A stretch of DNA of 64,000 nt from Phoronis australis (GCA_002633005.1 NMRA01000213.1:236580-300579), one strand, 5' to 3'; positions 38,790-51,585 are shown, numbered from the stretch's first letter. The notes: generated from the letters alone by a model not told the origin. Numbers and translations are program-made.

Positions 38790-39080
38790 AAAATGGCAAG
38801 AAATTTTGAACAATATGAATAAGCCGGAAACTTACAGAATTTTTAAATTAAACATATGTTTTGAAAATTATTTAGTTGTATTTGGCAATTTAAATGTTAG
38901 ACCTGATATGATAAGATTAAGATGGTCAGCGTGTGCAGCAATGATTGAAAAGGGCAGGCTCTTGAAACTTACATGTAGCAGACCAGACTCTCTGTATTAG
39001 GCCTTGTGTCGACCCAGAATATCATTTTATTACCAAATGCCCATTCTACGACCACTTTAGGAAACGGTATTTGCTTGCAT
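38790..39080 (+). pseudogene. LINE C-terminal fragment (after the RT)
   Basis: The frame reads PETYRIFKLNICFENYL, then RLRWSACAAMIEKGR, and in a shifted frame ISFYYQMPILRPL; the neighbouring frame reads YHFITKCPFYDHF. This is the Cys/His-rich tail found after the RT in many jockey/CR1-type LINEs (EKGRH...C..C....ED..HFI..CP.Y). A stop and a frameshift show decay. Confidence 0.65.
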
Positions 39081-39350
39081 GATCATTGATTTCCATCACA
39101 GAAAAACTCACTGTACTGATATATGGGTTCCTTTACCGATCACCTTATCAGTCACCAACCTGAAAGAAAGCACTACTGCAAAGGTCTAGCCAATCCATTA
39201 GCGAAATTTAACCGTAATAAGCATAGCATAATCGTAAATGGTGATTTTAATTCCTGAAACTCTACCATGTTTTACGATGATCATGACAATACGGCTGGAC
39301 TATAATTGTTTGATATCTTACTTTCTAATGACTGTAATACATCTAATTAA

Positions 39351-39648
39351 ACATTGGCGGATCTAGGATACCATAAGGGGGGGCCCAAGATATTGCCCCA
39401 GAGAACAGGGCAAAGCGCGATTGTATGCACAGGCGACCCGAAAGTTGCGGGGGCTGGCGGTGTGTACCTGGTGTTGCCAAATTCTATCGGACTAAAAAAA
39501 AACACGATTCCGCTGCGCCCTGCCCCCCCCGCTGCCATTCCAAATTGGTGCACTCGTTTCTTCACGCAGTTGCTGCTGTTTATTTTTCCTTGCACCAGCC
39601 AAAGGGGGGGGGTGGCCGGGCCCCCTGCCCCCTCTAAATCCGCCTATG
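39351..39648. mobile_element. 298-bp TTAA-flanked MITE
   Basis: Flanked by TTAA at 39347-39350 and 39649-39652. Termini ACATTGGCGGATCTAG (left) and the complement of ACATAGGCGGATTTAG (right). G/C runs lie just inside. It interrupts the LINE endonuclease frame, which confirms it as an insertion. TTAA target duplication is the signature of piggyBac-type transposition. No transposase. Confidence 0.8.
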
Positions 39649-40044
39649 TTAAAGAGCCAACGAGCATGACCGTCATTGCTCAATAATGCATTGATCTCTA
39701 TACAACAAACAATTTGAGCATCACTGAATCATATTCTGTACTGCCCCCTGTTGGCAATTCTGACCACCACACAGTTTATTTCAAAGAATACAGAAATATG
39801 ATCCGCGCGGCTGTCAACCACAACAATCATCTTACCCAGTTATCAACCACAACGGTACCCTAGCATCAAGTAGCAGTAACAAGAGTGACCAATTCCCCAA
39901 AAAATTCACGAAGAAAAGCTACTTTACACCGACTGATGTAAGTAACTTTATCTTTCTCCACGAACGACGTTTCGACCACCTGTCCGATATCCTGGGGAAT
40001 CAAACCCACTTCCTCAAGTATCTCCATGAAAATGACCTAATTAA

Positions 40045-41755
40045 AGGAGAATGCCACCCACAAAACAACCTACTTTGTATGAATTTAGATCGAGTAGTTC
40101 TACTCGATAACGGCGCGTTCGGTTGCGTTACCTGACACCTGACGGCAGACGGAGGTGTTGAAATTATCCAATGACGTCATTGGTTTCACACGCTGTCTGT
40201 TCAGCATTTCACAACACGGGTTACTGGTGTCAGCTTATCGCTTGAATTCATCGTTTAACACCAATAAGTCATCAAACTTCGATGTAAAACCCTTAAAATA
40301 CACCGAGTTCTTATAAAAACGTGTTGTTTTATTTCACTGTTACAGGTGTATTGGTATTTGGACACACCATAGCCTACAAAGTTTGGCAGACCAATTTACC
40401 AAGGTCCATAGCAGGAGTTTGGGGTCTGTTCGGAGACAAATTCGAAGTATTCTTTCATGAAATACAGAAATGAGAACCTAGATCTGAGTGGTTTAGAGTT
40501 GTGATTTTTTGAGTTCTAAACACACAAAACGCTTGTTATTCCGGCCAGTGGCTCGGAACCCGATCAGGCCCGTCGCGGCCGAACTGACTCGTTATCCCGG
40601 CCAGTGGCTCGCATCCGATCAGGCCCGTCGCGGCCGCCGGGACTGGCACGAACATAAACCAGTTTGAGTTGGAAACTAAACCTCAAGTCACGAAAAGACT
40701 ATAACAGTGAGCCAAAGAAATAATGTGCACGTAATTATAATATGTGAATTAGCCACGAAACTGAAAATCTACTTGCTTAATTTTGTAGGGGGCCGCGAAG
40801 TCGGGTTACCCTTCCACAGTCAGGGCAAAGGTTGTACAGTAACAATGATTTGAATAATGTATTTGTATTTCTAAATAAAGACTCCCCTAACATGTGACCA
40901 TAGCATATAAAACCGAGTAATTGTTTCACAACAGCTTTTTGTCAGCAAACACTGAATTAGCATGCGGTCACACCGCCTTGGTGCCCGGTCAATCACCTTT
41001 ATTGCCGTCATCAAAAGCCGGTAACGCAGTATTTTATTCATTGCTGGCTTCTCAAAATTTGCACTCACGAATACTGCAAAGGCATTACAAATTGTAATGA
41101 GGCAGACTTTGTTTCACTTTTATATAAGCCTTGGTTAGGATGAGACTAATTCATTTTGAAAGAGAACGCAGAATAATAAACGTCTACCTGGCAACTCGCC
41201 CGGCGCCAATCCCGACTTAGCAAGAGCTCATCCGACGAAGACTTCACGGATCGGATCGTTAGGTTTCACAGGCTATCAGTTCGAACAGGAATACACTGAT
41301 CAAGAAATACTAGAGAGGCGCCGTGAACATGCAACGGAACGTACGGATAGTTCTTTGGTAAGCCGGAATTCGTCAAAGAAATCTCTGCCAACGAAATGCC
41401 GGACACAAACACGGAGATGTTTCACGGCCTCATACTTGCTATTTACAGCGTACCTTTCATTCTTTAATACCGCGAGCCACTTCCCGGAAGCATTTCGGGC
41501 TCTCGAGGAAGTCGAAAAAAGGATATAGCCGCTTTCTTCGCAGCTTCATAGTTCGGACGAGCGGGAACGATGCCCTGCACTATAGCGGCATTTACTCTGC
41601 AGACGATACACTGACGTCGCTGCGTCGTTTCTCACCTTCCTCACAGGATAACGCGACACCTCTCGGCAAGGTGAGGTCGACCGTATAAGAGGCGATGTAG
41701 ATATATACCGATTAAGACGGTAAAAAAGACTAATTAAATCGGGTGGCATTCCCCT
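40045..41755. mobile_element. 1.7 kb TTAA-flanked non-autonomous element
   Basis: TTAA at 40041-40044 and 41756-41759. The termini AGGAGAATGCCACCC and (reversed) AGGGGAATGCCACCC match at 14 of 15 bases. Inside, a GC-rich module (CCAGTGGCTCG...GGCCCGTCGCGGCCG) is present twice near 40545-40640. No transposase-like frame is seen. The first 630 bp are repeated in inverted orientation at 25303-25923, so the family is dispersed. TTAA flanks point to piggyBac-type mobilisation, by inference. Confidence 0.75.
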
Positions 41756-41900
41756 TTAAGAATCATGGCACCAGCAGCATTATCAAAAGATTGCCAACAA
41801 ATTCACCATGCCTTAAACGTAACTGTGGACCTGAAAACAAAAAAAAAACATTTTTTTATAAATGACTCACTTAAGAGAGGTCCTGTTAATAGCAGTTTGA

Positions 41901-42840
41901 AAATTAGTACACTTTGTAGGTAAGGAACTTAAAAAGGGTTCATTTTTCAACACAGTTTAGTACAGATGTTTTCTTATTCCCCACATTGTATTTAAATGAT
42001 TTTTTGGGCTAAACAGATTCTAGCCCAGTCTTTTGTGTGGATTGCTTTAAAACCCTGAAAAGGAATTATGTCATCATGTTTTGGGAATACACCTCTGGAG
42101 TGAAGCTTTCAATCCAAATCGAACTCGAAATTGGTTTGTCACAGTCCACTTCAAGATAGTTGTTGATCACCACTAGATTAGAGCGAAAATTTTCGAAAAA
42201 AATTCAAGATTTCTAGTACAAACTCGAACTCATACTCGAATTATTAGCTCCAATGCTGGGATCATTAATTGCCATCATTAAGCACTCAAATATAGAATAA
42301 AAGAAACTTATCTTGAGTTCAAACAAAAGTAGAATAAAAAATAACAAAAATAATCTTGAGTAAAAAGATGAAACCCAGGGCTCAGGTGTTACTTTCATAA
42401 TGATCTATGCTTTCACAAGGCAGTGAATGTGCAACTTGGCAGTCGGGTCTTTAATAACCTATTCCCCCAACACCACTGGTGTAGTCATAACTATTCAGTA
42501 GAGGTTGCTAAACTTGAAATTGCTGGCGACCAATGAATGTGACTGAAATGAGAGGCCACCTGTTGGCACTATATGAACATTGGACAGGGAGAGGGGAGCT
42601 GGCCAAGCCCAAAACTGAAATGAGTTTCTATCAGGGGAAGGGTCTGCAATGGACAGGGGGTAGCCCTGTTGTGCGCCCCACCGCTATGTTAATGTCTAGA
42701 CCTAATACCTCGGTCTATCCAAATACTAAACCAAATTTCTAATCAATACATCAGCAAAATAAAGTTCCCAATGGTTAGACAAATTTCTTGGCATGTTCTG
42801 TGTTTTTTAGCCTATGAGTATAATATTTCTAGAAACACAT
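41901..42840. other. Non-coding stretch
   Basis: No supported gene or repeat. Confidence 0.5.
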
Positions 42841-42849
42841 TAATGATGT

Positions 42850-43085
42850 CAACGTGAGGGTGTTTGCCAGTGCGAATGTTCTGAAGCATTTCACACTGCC
42901 CAACTCTTGCCACGAGGAGGGCAGGGGGGATCCAGTTAGGGGGGAGGGGCAGGGCTTAATCTTAGCCTGGATTTTGCCCGTCAGACATTCGCACCCCCCA
43001 AACAGCCAAATGGAATATGGGAGAATTTTAGGGAGGCCATGGCCCCCTTGGCACCCTCTAAATCCTCCACTGGAGGCCCCCCTCA
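42850..43085. mobile_element. Fragment of a G-rich MITE
   Basis: The minus strand reads CCTCCAGTGGAGGATTTAGA, then GGGTGCCAAGGGGGCCATGG. This terminus resembles the GGCGGATTTAGAGGGGGC end of the TTAA element at 39351-39648. Internal G and C runs are similar. Open frames on both strands here are by-products. Confidence 0.5.
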
Positions 43086-43612
43086 ATTAGAATCAAATTT
43101 GTAATTTTGAAAAACTCTTCGAAAAGACCGAAATGTTGACTAAAATCACTGCTGTATTATGTAAATCATAACCACAAGAACCAAGCACTAGCACGTTGCT
43201 CATAACACTGAGCAAAACATAATGGAAATAGTCACATACAGGGGACCCCCACTTTGAGAATCAGTGTTTTCTACTGAAATACAGGAATCTGTTTTTCACT
43301 GAATAGCAGGCGTTAAAACTTGTTCTCAAAATGCGGATTGCTAGTGAGTGACTATTTGCCTAGATAAGAACCCATTCCACCAAACGCACAAGAAACCGTC
43401 AATTTGTGTTAAGTGACCCAACTTAAAATCTTTGAAGTACCCTGAGCTCCCAATTTTGAAATGTGAGATGTTTTTGCAACTAGTCATTTCAACGAACCAG
43501 GTTTTTAAAGTTCGCTTGCTTACAATGTCTAACTCCAAGACGCTTTGATTATAGCAAACCTTAGTAGTTTCAGAATGTTTTTCTCATATTTTATTTTGCT
43601 CTAGCATGATAA

Positions 43613-44617
43613 TTACATGTTACATAGAACAATACAGTTTACATCATTTACAAAGAATAACATTAAATCGGTATTCAACAAGTACCGTATTTCCTTCACA
43701 ATGTAATTTAATAAAGTTAATGAACATTTAGAAATTGAGATTCTTTTTAACAAACTTTTGGCTAAATATGTAATTTTTGCTAGCATGATCAATAGATTAA
43801 TGTTACAATTTTCCGGATGAACGTTTCCCCCCAAAAAACAAGACACTGCTATCTTGTCCACATGAAAATTTACATGATATGTTTGTTTTAACCACTCAGC
43901 AAACAGGAGCCGGAAACCGGAGACAAGAGGACATTCCGAAAACAGACGAAGAAAAGTTTCACTGTGTTCACCACAGAAAGAGCATAAATCACTTGTCTTT
44001 ATTTTAATTTTATGTAAATACTTATTGGTTGGCAATATTCTGTGAATTAGACGGTCTTGAAACCAACGCAATTTTGTATCTTTTGTACAATTGAAGGGCA
44101 GCTTATTAACTTTTCTCCACCACATATCAGGGTCACTAAAATTTACATTATTAATAAAAGCGTTTATATCTATCTCGGATGACCACTTGTTTTTATGTTT
44201 ACAAGCTGTCTGAAGTGACTGAAACAAGGGGTCATAAATATTTACTGCTTGTGACTTATTATGCAAAATTATATAAATATAGCTTGGAAAAATTGGTAAA
44301 AAGATATTGTCGTTTCTATTCTTAAGACCACTGTACGCTGCAAAGGTTGCACTTCTTAATCCATAGAATTCTAGTACTGGAGGTTGAAAGTTATAACTGT
44401 TACAGAGTCCTTCGTATGACATAAAAGAACCTTTGGCATTAAACAAATCACACACACAATTTACTCCCCTTTCAAAACAGGTCTTGTAGATAATAGACTT
44501 TAATTTTGAATTATACCACAGGGGAGAGTAAATGATATTTTCATTTTTGTCATACAAACTCCGGTCACAGTTAATCACGTGATTCTGAGCATTCGGACAG
44601 ACTTGGTTAGGTCGCTA
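43613..44617 (-). pseudogene. L1/Tx1-like LINE, C-terminal fragment
   Basis: An uninterrupted minus-strand frame of about 330 codons without a true ATG start (the first candidate start is GTG at 44578; the frame is open to 44617). Its N-terminal part (SPLWYNSKLKS, then GVNCVCDLFNAKGSFMSYEG and FYGLRSAT) is the region after the RT in L1/Tx1-clade LINEs. Further on, LRWFQDRLIHRILPTNKYLH and C-SFCGEHSETFLRLFSECP form the Cys-rich domain of that clade. The RT and endonuclease are missing, so the copy is 5'-truncated, as usual for LINEs. The frame is intact over 1 kb, implying a fairly young insertion. AATAAA lies downstream near 43584. Confidence 0.85.
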
Positions 44618-45094
44618 AAACTGAACGATTATTCCTAAATTCCTGCATTGCGCAATACCCAAATTAATCATATGTTGAAATTATAATTAAACTAATCCAG
44701 TAACTGTGGAAATTCTTGCTGTCACAGTAAAGAATTTCCTGAAAGTCTTATGATGCCCATTGTGCACTTCTCGATCACCGCTGGGCGTTACTGACGATTT
44801 CTCGCATTGCGATTTTGATGTGTATTTTAATTTTTGAACGTCGATTTCTCGGCGATGCGTGAACGAATTGCCATGAAATTTCGAATACTTGCTATTTGAT
44901 AACTTTCAAAAGGAACCGTGTCTCAGAATCTTAATTCAGGTACTAGTTTTTCATTGCTGAAAATATTCTTACATTTCCCAAACAATTCAACTTTATTGAT
45001 CATCGTCAATTTGGACATTTGCAGGAAACATCACAATGTAACAACTTGTTGAAATAGTACATAAGATTGGTTTACATTTTGAGAAGATCGAGAG
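44618..45094. other. Non-coding stretch
   Basis: Nothing recognisable. Confidence 0.5.
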
Positions 45095-46170
45095 TGTCAG
45101 GTCAATCTTTCTAGACACAGCGTCCGCTTTCAATTGTGTCCCTCATCACCGTCTACTCCATAATCTCATATCCTATGAGATTATTGGGACTCTTCAAAAT
45201 ATAATGCCACTAATCACACCATTTCTTTCTTATCGTACATACAGTGTTCGTGTCGACAGTGCTCTTTCAACATCATCTGGCTTTGTTAACACAGGTGTAC
45301 CGCAGGGTAGCGTATTAGGCCCTCTTCTTTTCTCGGTCTACATGTATATTGATAACCTTCCTGATTACGCGTCATGTAGCACGTGCCTTTATGCAGAAGC
45401 CACGACACTTTTTTACCCCTTGCAGAAGGCATTTCTTGAGAGTTTATTGTAGCTACAACACGACTTGAATAAACTCAGCGTTTGGTCACAACAGTTTAAA
45501 CCAGAAAAAAAGTGTTGACCTCACCTTTTCCAATAATTCTATCCTCTACGTGGACCCATCCTATGACCTCAAACTTAATGATGAAATCATTCCTAGAAAA
45601 AAATCGCACAGACATCTCGGTAAACTGTTAGGTGAAAAACTTTCCTTCACACCTCACCTTCGGGAGCTGGTACAAAAAATTCAGAAACTGATTAATCCGC
45701 TTAAGCTTGTCTCTCACCATCTGAGTTCTACACATTAAGAAGTCGTGTTCAAATCCTTCACACTTACGCACAACGATTATTGCGATATTATCAGTCTACC
45801 AACACTGGTGCATTCCAGCATTTGGATAAAATACAGTATCAAGCTGCCTTTGAGTTTACAGGGGATCCAATAATGTTAAGGTTTAGTATAGTCTCAAGTG
45901 GCCCAAACTGTCTGCTTGACGCAATCATCACATGAGCACCTTACTTTTAAAGTACTAAACAATGTAAACAATGCCTCAGTCAGTTAAAAAATATTTGATC
46001 TATATACTAGACTAGGCCATCGTACTGGTTTTGAAATCATTCGGCCCATATGCAATTCCTCCTTCGTTCAGTTAGGCATTCCGAAGGTCTGCAGGTGAGT
46101 TGTGCATCAATAACTGGAATTCTCTTACAGTCTCTGTTAAAGAAGGCAACTAAGTCACTGGCATAAATAC
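45095..46170 (+). pseudogene. Non-LTR reverse transcriptase, decayed
   Basis: FLDTASAFNCVPHHRLLHNL (about 45110-45170; motif A has FLDTA for FLDxx.AFD). Then SYRTYSVRVDSALSTSSGFV, and NTGVPQGSVLGPLLFSVYMY (motif B). Then LYAEATTLF, where the catalytic YADD has become YAEA. A thumb segment (RHLGKLLGEKLSF) follows at 45550-45738. Weaker traces (WNSL..SVKE) reach 46140. Frameshifts separate the parts, and the lost catalytic Asp residues make it inactive. The SVLGPLLF form points to jockey/CR1/L2-type elements. The A/T-rich tail up to about 46800 may be its 3' UTR. Confidence 0.85.
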
Positions 46171-47600
46171 AATTTTAAAACTTTTTTCATAACTCTGACA
46201 AGGCAGTAGCTCTGACACAATTCTCGTTGCACCGCGAAAAAAGAAAAAGCAATGTACCGATCGAGATGCGGTCTTTTCCTCAAAACGGACAAGTCCAGGC
46301 CAAACTTTAATAACGTCTCTCCAAACTGTAAGCGCGGTGACCATCAATATTATCATTATTTTCTTCAAATGTGCCCTCATCGAATGCCAGAATAACCCAC
46401 TCTTTCGTGCACTCAATTAAAACCAATTAATTGTAAATGCTCTCAATTCTTGTTTATAATATTTCTACTAAACTTATATCATTACAAAATGGTAGTCTAA
46501 TCTTCGACCTTTTTTCCAATGATTTCCTCTTAAGTAGTGTTAGTAAATTCTTATGCATCGTTTATATATTTTGTTGCTTCTCATTTCCATATCTGTACAA
46601 TCTCTGTTTTTGTTTTTCTTAAATATATTTGTAATATCATATCTAAATATTTGAATACCGTTATTAGATACTACTTATAGCTCTGTGTATACAACTTTCA
46701 TCTATGTACTGTCTACAACCCAGATACAACGGCTCGCGATTTCTGGGTTTGTCATTATTTTCCTTGTATTTTCTGTGTATTCTTGAATAAATATATATCA
46801 CATTTAATCGTCGAACGTGATCTCAAACAATGACGAACTACTAGATTGCAGTTTTGCCAAAATTAGTTATCATCTGATTAGGGACGGAACTCGGGATTGT
46901 TGCCGTTTTCAGCTGAATTAAAATGGTTCAACCTAATACCCCACAATGAGAGTTTCTCCCCAACGGCTCATTCTCAAAACCATAAAATTGTGCATTTCAT
47001 TTCTACGCTAGCAAGTCAGTGAATAAATGACCGGAAAGGTTCTTTGGGAAAAACAGAATGAGCGGGATTTAAAACTGAAGGTTTATGAAGTCACAACTGC
47101 TGTTCAGTTACATGTATATGGTCTTAACAACGTTTAATTATCCAGTACCTAAAGGGTTGGCAATTCATTACTAAGCGCCCATAACCGCAACGAGTCCACA
47201 CTTTGGAGTGGCGAGCTTGATAAAGTAACTAATGGCATCTTTTGTTTTCCTCTCAGATCAGTAGTAATTCTGCAATAAGGCCATTTGCGGGTTGTATGAA
47301 TATCACGCGTGTAAACACGAGAGGTGATACAAGTGCCCGGATACGGGCGTGGGGGCAGGGTAGGGAGAATTGATAGTTCATTTCGTGTCCCACTATATGT
47401 GGCTCGTGTAAGCTTCTCTATTTATTTCATTTCTGAAGTTTCTTTGGGAAAATAGAGAAAAAATATTGATTTGCCACTTGAACCTCCCTAGCAGTGTCTT
47501 TCTACCTTTTGCGTATAGTGTGAAACTTCTGTGCTCTCAATCGGCATAAACTTCCAACCATGAATTCATGGATTTTTAGTTTTAAAACCAGTATAAAGCA
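46171..47600. other. Non-coding stretch, partly LINE 3' tail
   Basis: 46430-46800 is T-rich and ends TTGAATAAATATATATCACA, like a LINE 3' UTR with a polyadenylation signal. The rest shows nothing recognisable. Confidence 0.45.
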
Positions 47601-47615
47601 TTTTTTGTTGTAACT

Positions 47616-47789
47616 TTATAGCGATTTTAAGACTTTCTTCATATGTGCATTTGCTATACCAAAGCAACGCCATTGCGTCGTATAATTTATTTGATTTGAA
47701 ATTGATTTCTGCACCATCTGCTTAATATAAAATTGTTCAATCACATCAAAGAGTGTAGTACAATCGGGCAAATCACAATCAAGGTCCAT
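47616..47789 (-). CDS. Short unrecognised open frame, possible transposase relic
   Basis: 57 codons opening MDLDCDLPDCTTLFDVIEQF. The frame continues upstream of the Met as WPPN. In the overlapping +1 frame a second stretch (KLYDAMALLWYSKCTYEESL) is also open, consistent with a frameshifted old coding sequence. The LFDVIEQFY pattern loosely resembles the N-terminal part of piggyBac-type transposases, but this is too short to call. Confidence 0.2.
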   Translation of the reverse strand: MDLDCDLPDCTTLFDVIEQFYIKQMVQKSISNQINYTTQWRCFGIANAHMKKVLKSL

Positions 47790-48319
47790 ATTCGGTGGCC
47801 ACTTTTGGGGAAAAATGAAGGGTTGTCATCTAACTGTAAAAGCTGGGTTTTTTTAAAGTGTCATCATTCCAGGTTGATAATCTAAAACATTTTTCCACAA
47901 GAACCACCGAATAAAATTTTATGGCCTAATGCATCATAGTTGTATAAAAGGGTATAGACACTACAACTTGTGGTCACAGCCCACTTATATCATGCAAAAA
48001 TTCATATATGGTATCTGTCAATTTAGTAAGTTCTTGATCAAATTGAAGAAGTATCACATACTTAAGTATGAAAAGTTATTACAATGCTAATCAAGTTGTT
48101 CTAGATGATGATACATTGCATATCTTAACACACTAATGAGAACTTTAATCTTCTCTTGCAACATGATTCATACAAAAAGAAAGTGACAGGCATCTACTTT
48201 TTCAAAACTTTATTGGTGCTATTTGGCTAGTTTTCAACACATTCACCAGTTGGTCAAAATAGTTAAAGCAATGTTAGGCCCAGTGTTCAACTTGTAAACA
48301 GTAAATAATGGTACTGTTT

Positions 48320-49195
48320 GGGGGGTACGTACACTACGCACAGTCAATCAACGTCAAATTTTGACTAAGTTACAAATGTATGCGATGATCTTGAGTTTTG
48401 TGCTGTCTCTACTAGTTGTGTTGTTGCAAGTTGTCTTGAGAGATAGAGAACTTGCCTCTGCAACATCAGTTGCCACGTGACATGTCTTCTAGGATGTTAC
48501 TAGTCAAGACCTGTGTGGCACTTTATTTCCCACAAATTTAATAATTTCCATTGTTTTTTGTTTTGTCAGACTGGATGCATTTTGGAAACTTCAGTATTGT
48601 TCAAAAACGGCAGTATGTAAAAATACTTGTGGGCAATACTTTATAGCACAGAGGTTGGAGGTACGTACACTACACAGGGGTACGTACACTACATTTCAAT
48701 GACATGCCAGGTTTGTAACTAAATACTAAGAATCTACTGAGAGTTAGTTTATTTACTAAATCAATTCAAAGAGAAAAAATAAAAAACACAGCATTCATGT
48801 GCATATTTGCCATACTTTGAAAACAGGCACAAATTAAAATATGGTGTTACGTACAATACACAAAAGCTAATATTTCACTCAAAACAAATGTATTTGCAAT
48901 AAACAAACTTTTAAACTAACATTTTTTATGAAAGCAAACTGTCTACAACCAACGTTGCTCACTTACCAAGTGATATTTTAATTTCATGGCATTTGTAAAC
49001 ATGGGGGTACGTTCACTACAAAAGGGGGTACGTACACTACATAACTGTTTCTGCATAACATGGTAACATAGTGTTGTATGACTATTTATTTTTCTTTGGT
49101 GATAATAAGCACCATAATGCTATTAAAAAGGCAATAATTTCATTTGCAATGACCATTTGTGTTATTGAAATTCACATAGGGGGTAGGTATTCTAC
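48320..49195. repeat. Recurring GGGGTACGTACACTAC motif array
   Basis: The motif occurs, exactly or nearly, at 48321, 48661, 48677, 48846 (variant), 49003 (variant), 49024 and 49179 (variant). Spacing is mostly 155-190 bp, with two close pairs about 20 bp apart that lie some 346-348 bp from each other. The DNA between is AT-rich and not obviously repeated. It may be a decayed tandem repeat in which only this core is conserved. Confidence 0.7.
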
Positions 49196-51585
49196 ATTTT
49201 GTTAGTTTTTTGGCCCATTTTCACCATAAAAGAACCCAGTCAATATCCAAACTTTTGGTTTGTTCAGATATTGAATAATTTGCTGTGTTGCCTAGGCTAA
49301 CATATTCTGCAGTTCTTTTTATTACAGAGTGTGAACTTTAGTTTTTAAACTTCTTTACATTAGGCGAGGGTTAGAAATACAGAATTCACAAATTTCGTAA
49401 CGAGTGCCTGTTTTATGATGAGTCTACCATTTCTCAATGATTGAGCTCAACTTCGTCTAAGTGCGTCTAAGTGATTCTGAAAGTGACTCAAGTTTTTCTC
49501 AGTCATATCAAAGCAATTGCTTACTTAATAAAATCAATTTCTTTTCTACTGTTGACAGTTGAAAATTGTAATTTTTAAAATGGCCACTCTGAACGCTAAA
49601 ATGCATGAAATTCATAGACAAAATCATGCATAAATTTCTCAAATTTCCGATTCTGATGATTCTTTTTTAATTTGCACAACTAAATAACTCTTTGCATAAT
49701 GAGATTCAGTTGGCATTTGGTAAGTGACCAAACAAATATATTTTAGACCCTAACACAGACAACTCTCGAATATGGACCATGATTGTGATTTAGTCGAATA
49801 GTAAACTCCTTGATCACACACAGGTAATTCAGATGTTGTTTTGTACCGGTGGTGATTCATGATTTAAGAATGTAGGCCAGATAAATATTCTCAGTTACAC
49901 CTGTCAGAAAAGGTTACAATTTGCATGATCAATCAATAGCTGTGTAGACAACAAAAACCACCGGTAGCCCGCCTGCTTTCGACTACTACCTAGCTAACTA
50001 ATTATTGCCATGAGCAAGCCCTTTGTGGAGTTATTTGCGGAAATTCCCGGTGAATCAAAGTGTGCCCACAAAAAGGCATTACAACTAAAACACAATGAAT
50101 CCTGAAGCGGGATTGAGCAGGCAAGTACGATAGCGAAGTGCCTAGAATACCGAGAATTTCTGCTGTCAACTTTCTGACCTTGTTCTTGTCATACATATAT
50201 TTTTAGTTTGAGTACTCAAAAATACCGGGTCTTGTTTTCATTATTCTAGAAGTTTGAAAGTGATAACAGCTCATTGCCGTGGAAACATGAATGTACGCTT
50301 ATGTATGCGCAATTTTTAAACACCATATGCTTCCTTGACCTTTCTGAAGAAACAGTCCACTGATGATTGGAACGCCCTTGTGCTTTCTCAGGCTCCTCAG
50401 CTCCACTCACTTCGACTAAAAGTGAGGACACCACCAGTTGCACCTACTTCAATTTAACACACGCAATTCAACCGGTTTATAATACCTGCTGGTCCATGGT
50501 TAGCGAAGACGGATAGCTGCGAGCTGCGCTATCTCCCTCGAGTGGAACCATAAATGTAGGCGAATGATTAGTTCATTCAATTACATATTTTTAAACCTTG
50601 GCGTGAGTTATCAGCTCAGCTAAGGTGAACTTGAGACAAACAACTCCACTCGTAACCATCAGTGATACAAGCTGCTACTCAGGGCCTCGCAACGACCAAA
50701 TTGACCCAAAATTAAAAGCATTTTAAACTAAAATTCAGGGATTTTTTTTCTGAAATCAACCACAGCCGCTATTGCCGCTCTCCTGCCTTACGTACATGTA
50801 AATCTCACCCGGCGTACGGCAGATAATTTAAAGGACTCTGAACCCTGTTTTCATGACTTCAACCAATTCTCGTCCTGTCGGCCAGTGCTAATCTTCCAAG
50901 TTAAAGACCGGCATCAACTACATGTAAAAATTCATACCCCCTATCTCGCAAATATGATACAATCCTGGGTGAGTGGTCTTTTCCCACAGTTGCCGTGCAA
51001 TTCGTTGAAAGCGTAGGTCACGCCTGCTCATCCAGCAGACTTTGAATAGAGATTTCAAATTTTCCTCCAAACTTTGGAGAGTTGTCAAGGGTTACGGAGT
51101 ATTATTTTGTTTCATAGAAATGCGTTTTTAGCATCTGATAAGCGGCCAAAACTGGGGTTGGTGTCCTTTTAATCGATGAAGTCAGTGGAATTCATTGCAT
51201 CGAATGTCTGGTACACAACTGCGGGAATTGGAGGTCTGTTACAAAATCATGAAACACAAGGGAGTTTACTATTTTATAGTCATGGTCAAAGCTAATAACC
51301 ACATAATGTCTATCCCACTCAACAATATAGAACTTTTGATTGTTTACATTTACCTTTATTTTTAGTTTTTACACTTTCGACCATGTCTTCCTCAAAAGTG
51401 GGTGTTCTGTTATCGGATTACGACGGTTACAGGCCACCGCACGAGTACGATTTCAGCGAGTCAATTTTACCGTCAAAAACAAACTGAAAATCTACCAGAC
51501 TCAGTTATGGAGAAACATTTTGGCTGAATGTACCTATGGATAATAGGGCGGTCCCGGATTACTCAGCGACACTTGAATCTCGCTG
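49196..51585. other. Non-coding stretch
   Basis: No recognisable gene or repeat; short open frames lack motifs. Confidence 0.5.

Larger units (their letters stand above)
39115..41900 (+). pseudogene. LINE endonuclease region, carrying two TTAA-flanked insertions
   Basis: Before the first insertion the frames give ANPLAKFNRNKHSIIV, then GDFNS and FYDDHDNTAG. After it they give LPPVGNSDHHTVYFKEYRN-like sequence (39740-39790). GDFN and SDH are hallmark motifs of the APE-type endonuclease of non-LTR retrotransposons. A further LINE-like stretch (FLHERRFDHLSDILGN, 39950-40000) reaches the second insertion at 40045. LINE-like sequence may resume after 41760. Many frameshifts and stops. It may belong to the same element family as 38790-39080, but the order (tail before endonuclease) means two separate copies. 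Confidence 0.6.

Noticed and set aside
39354-39686. Proline/glycine-rich ORFs on both strands at 39.35-39.69 kb
   Set aside because: They are translations of the G/C runs in a TTAA-flanked MITE.
42829-43090. Glycine/proline-rich ORFs on both strands
   Set aside because: They lie in a G-rich repeat fragment, not a gene.
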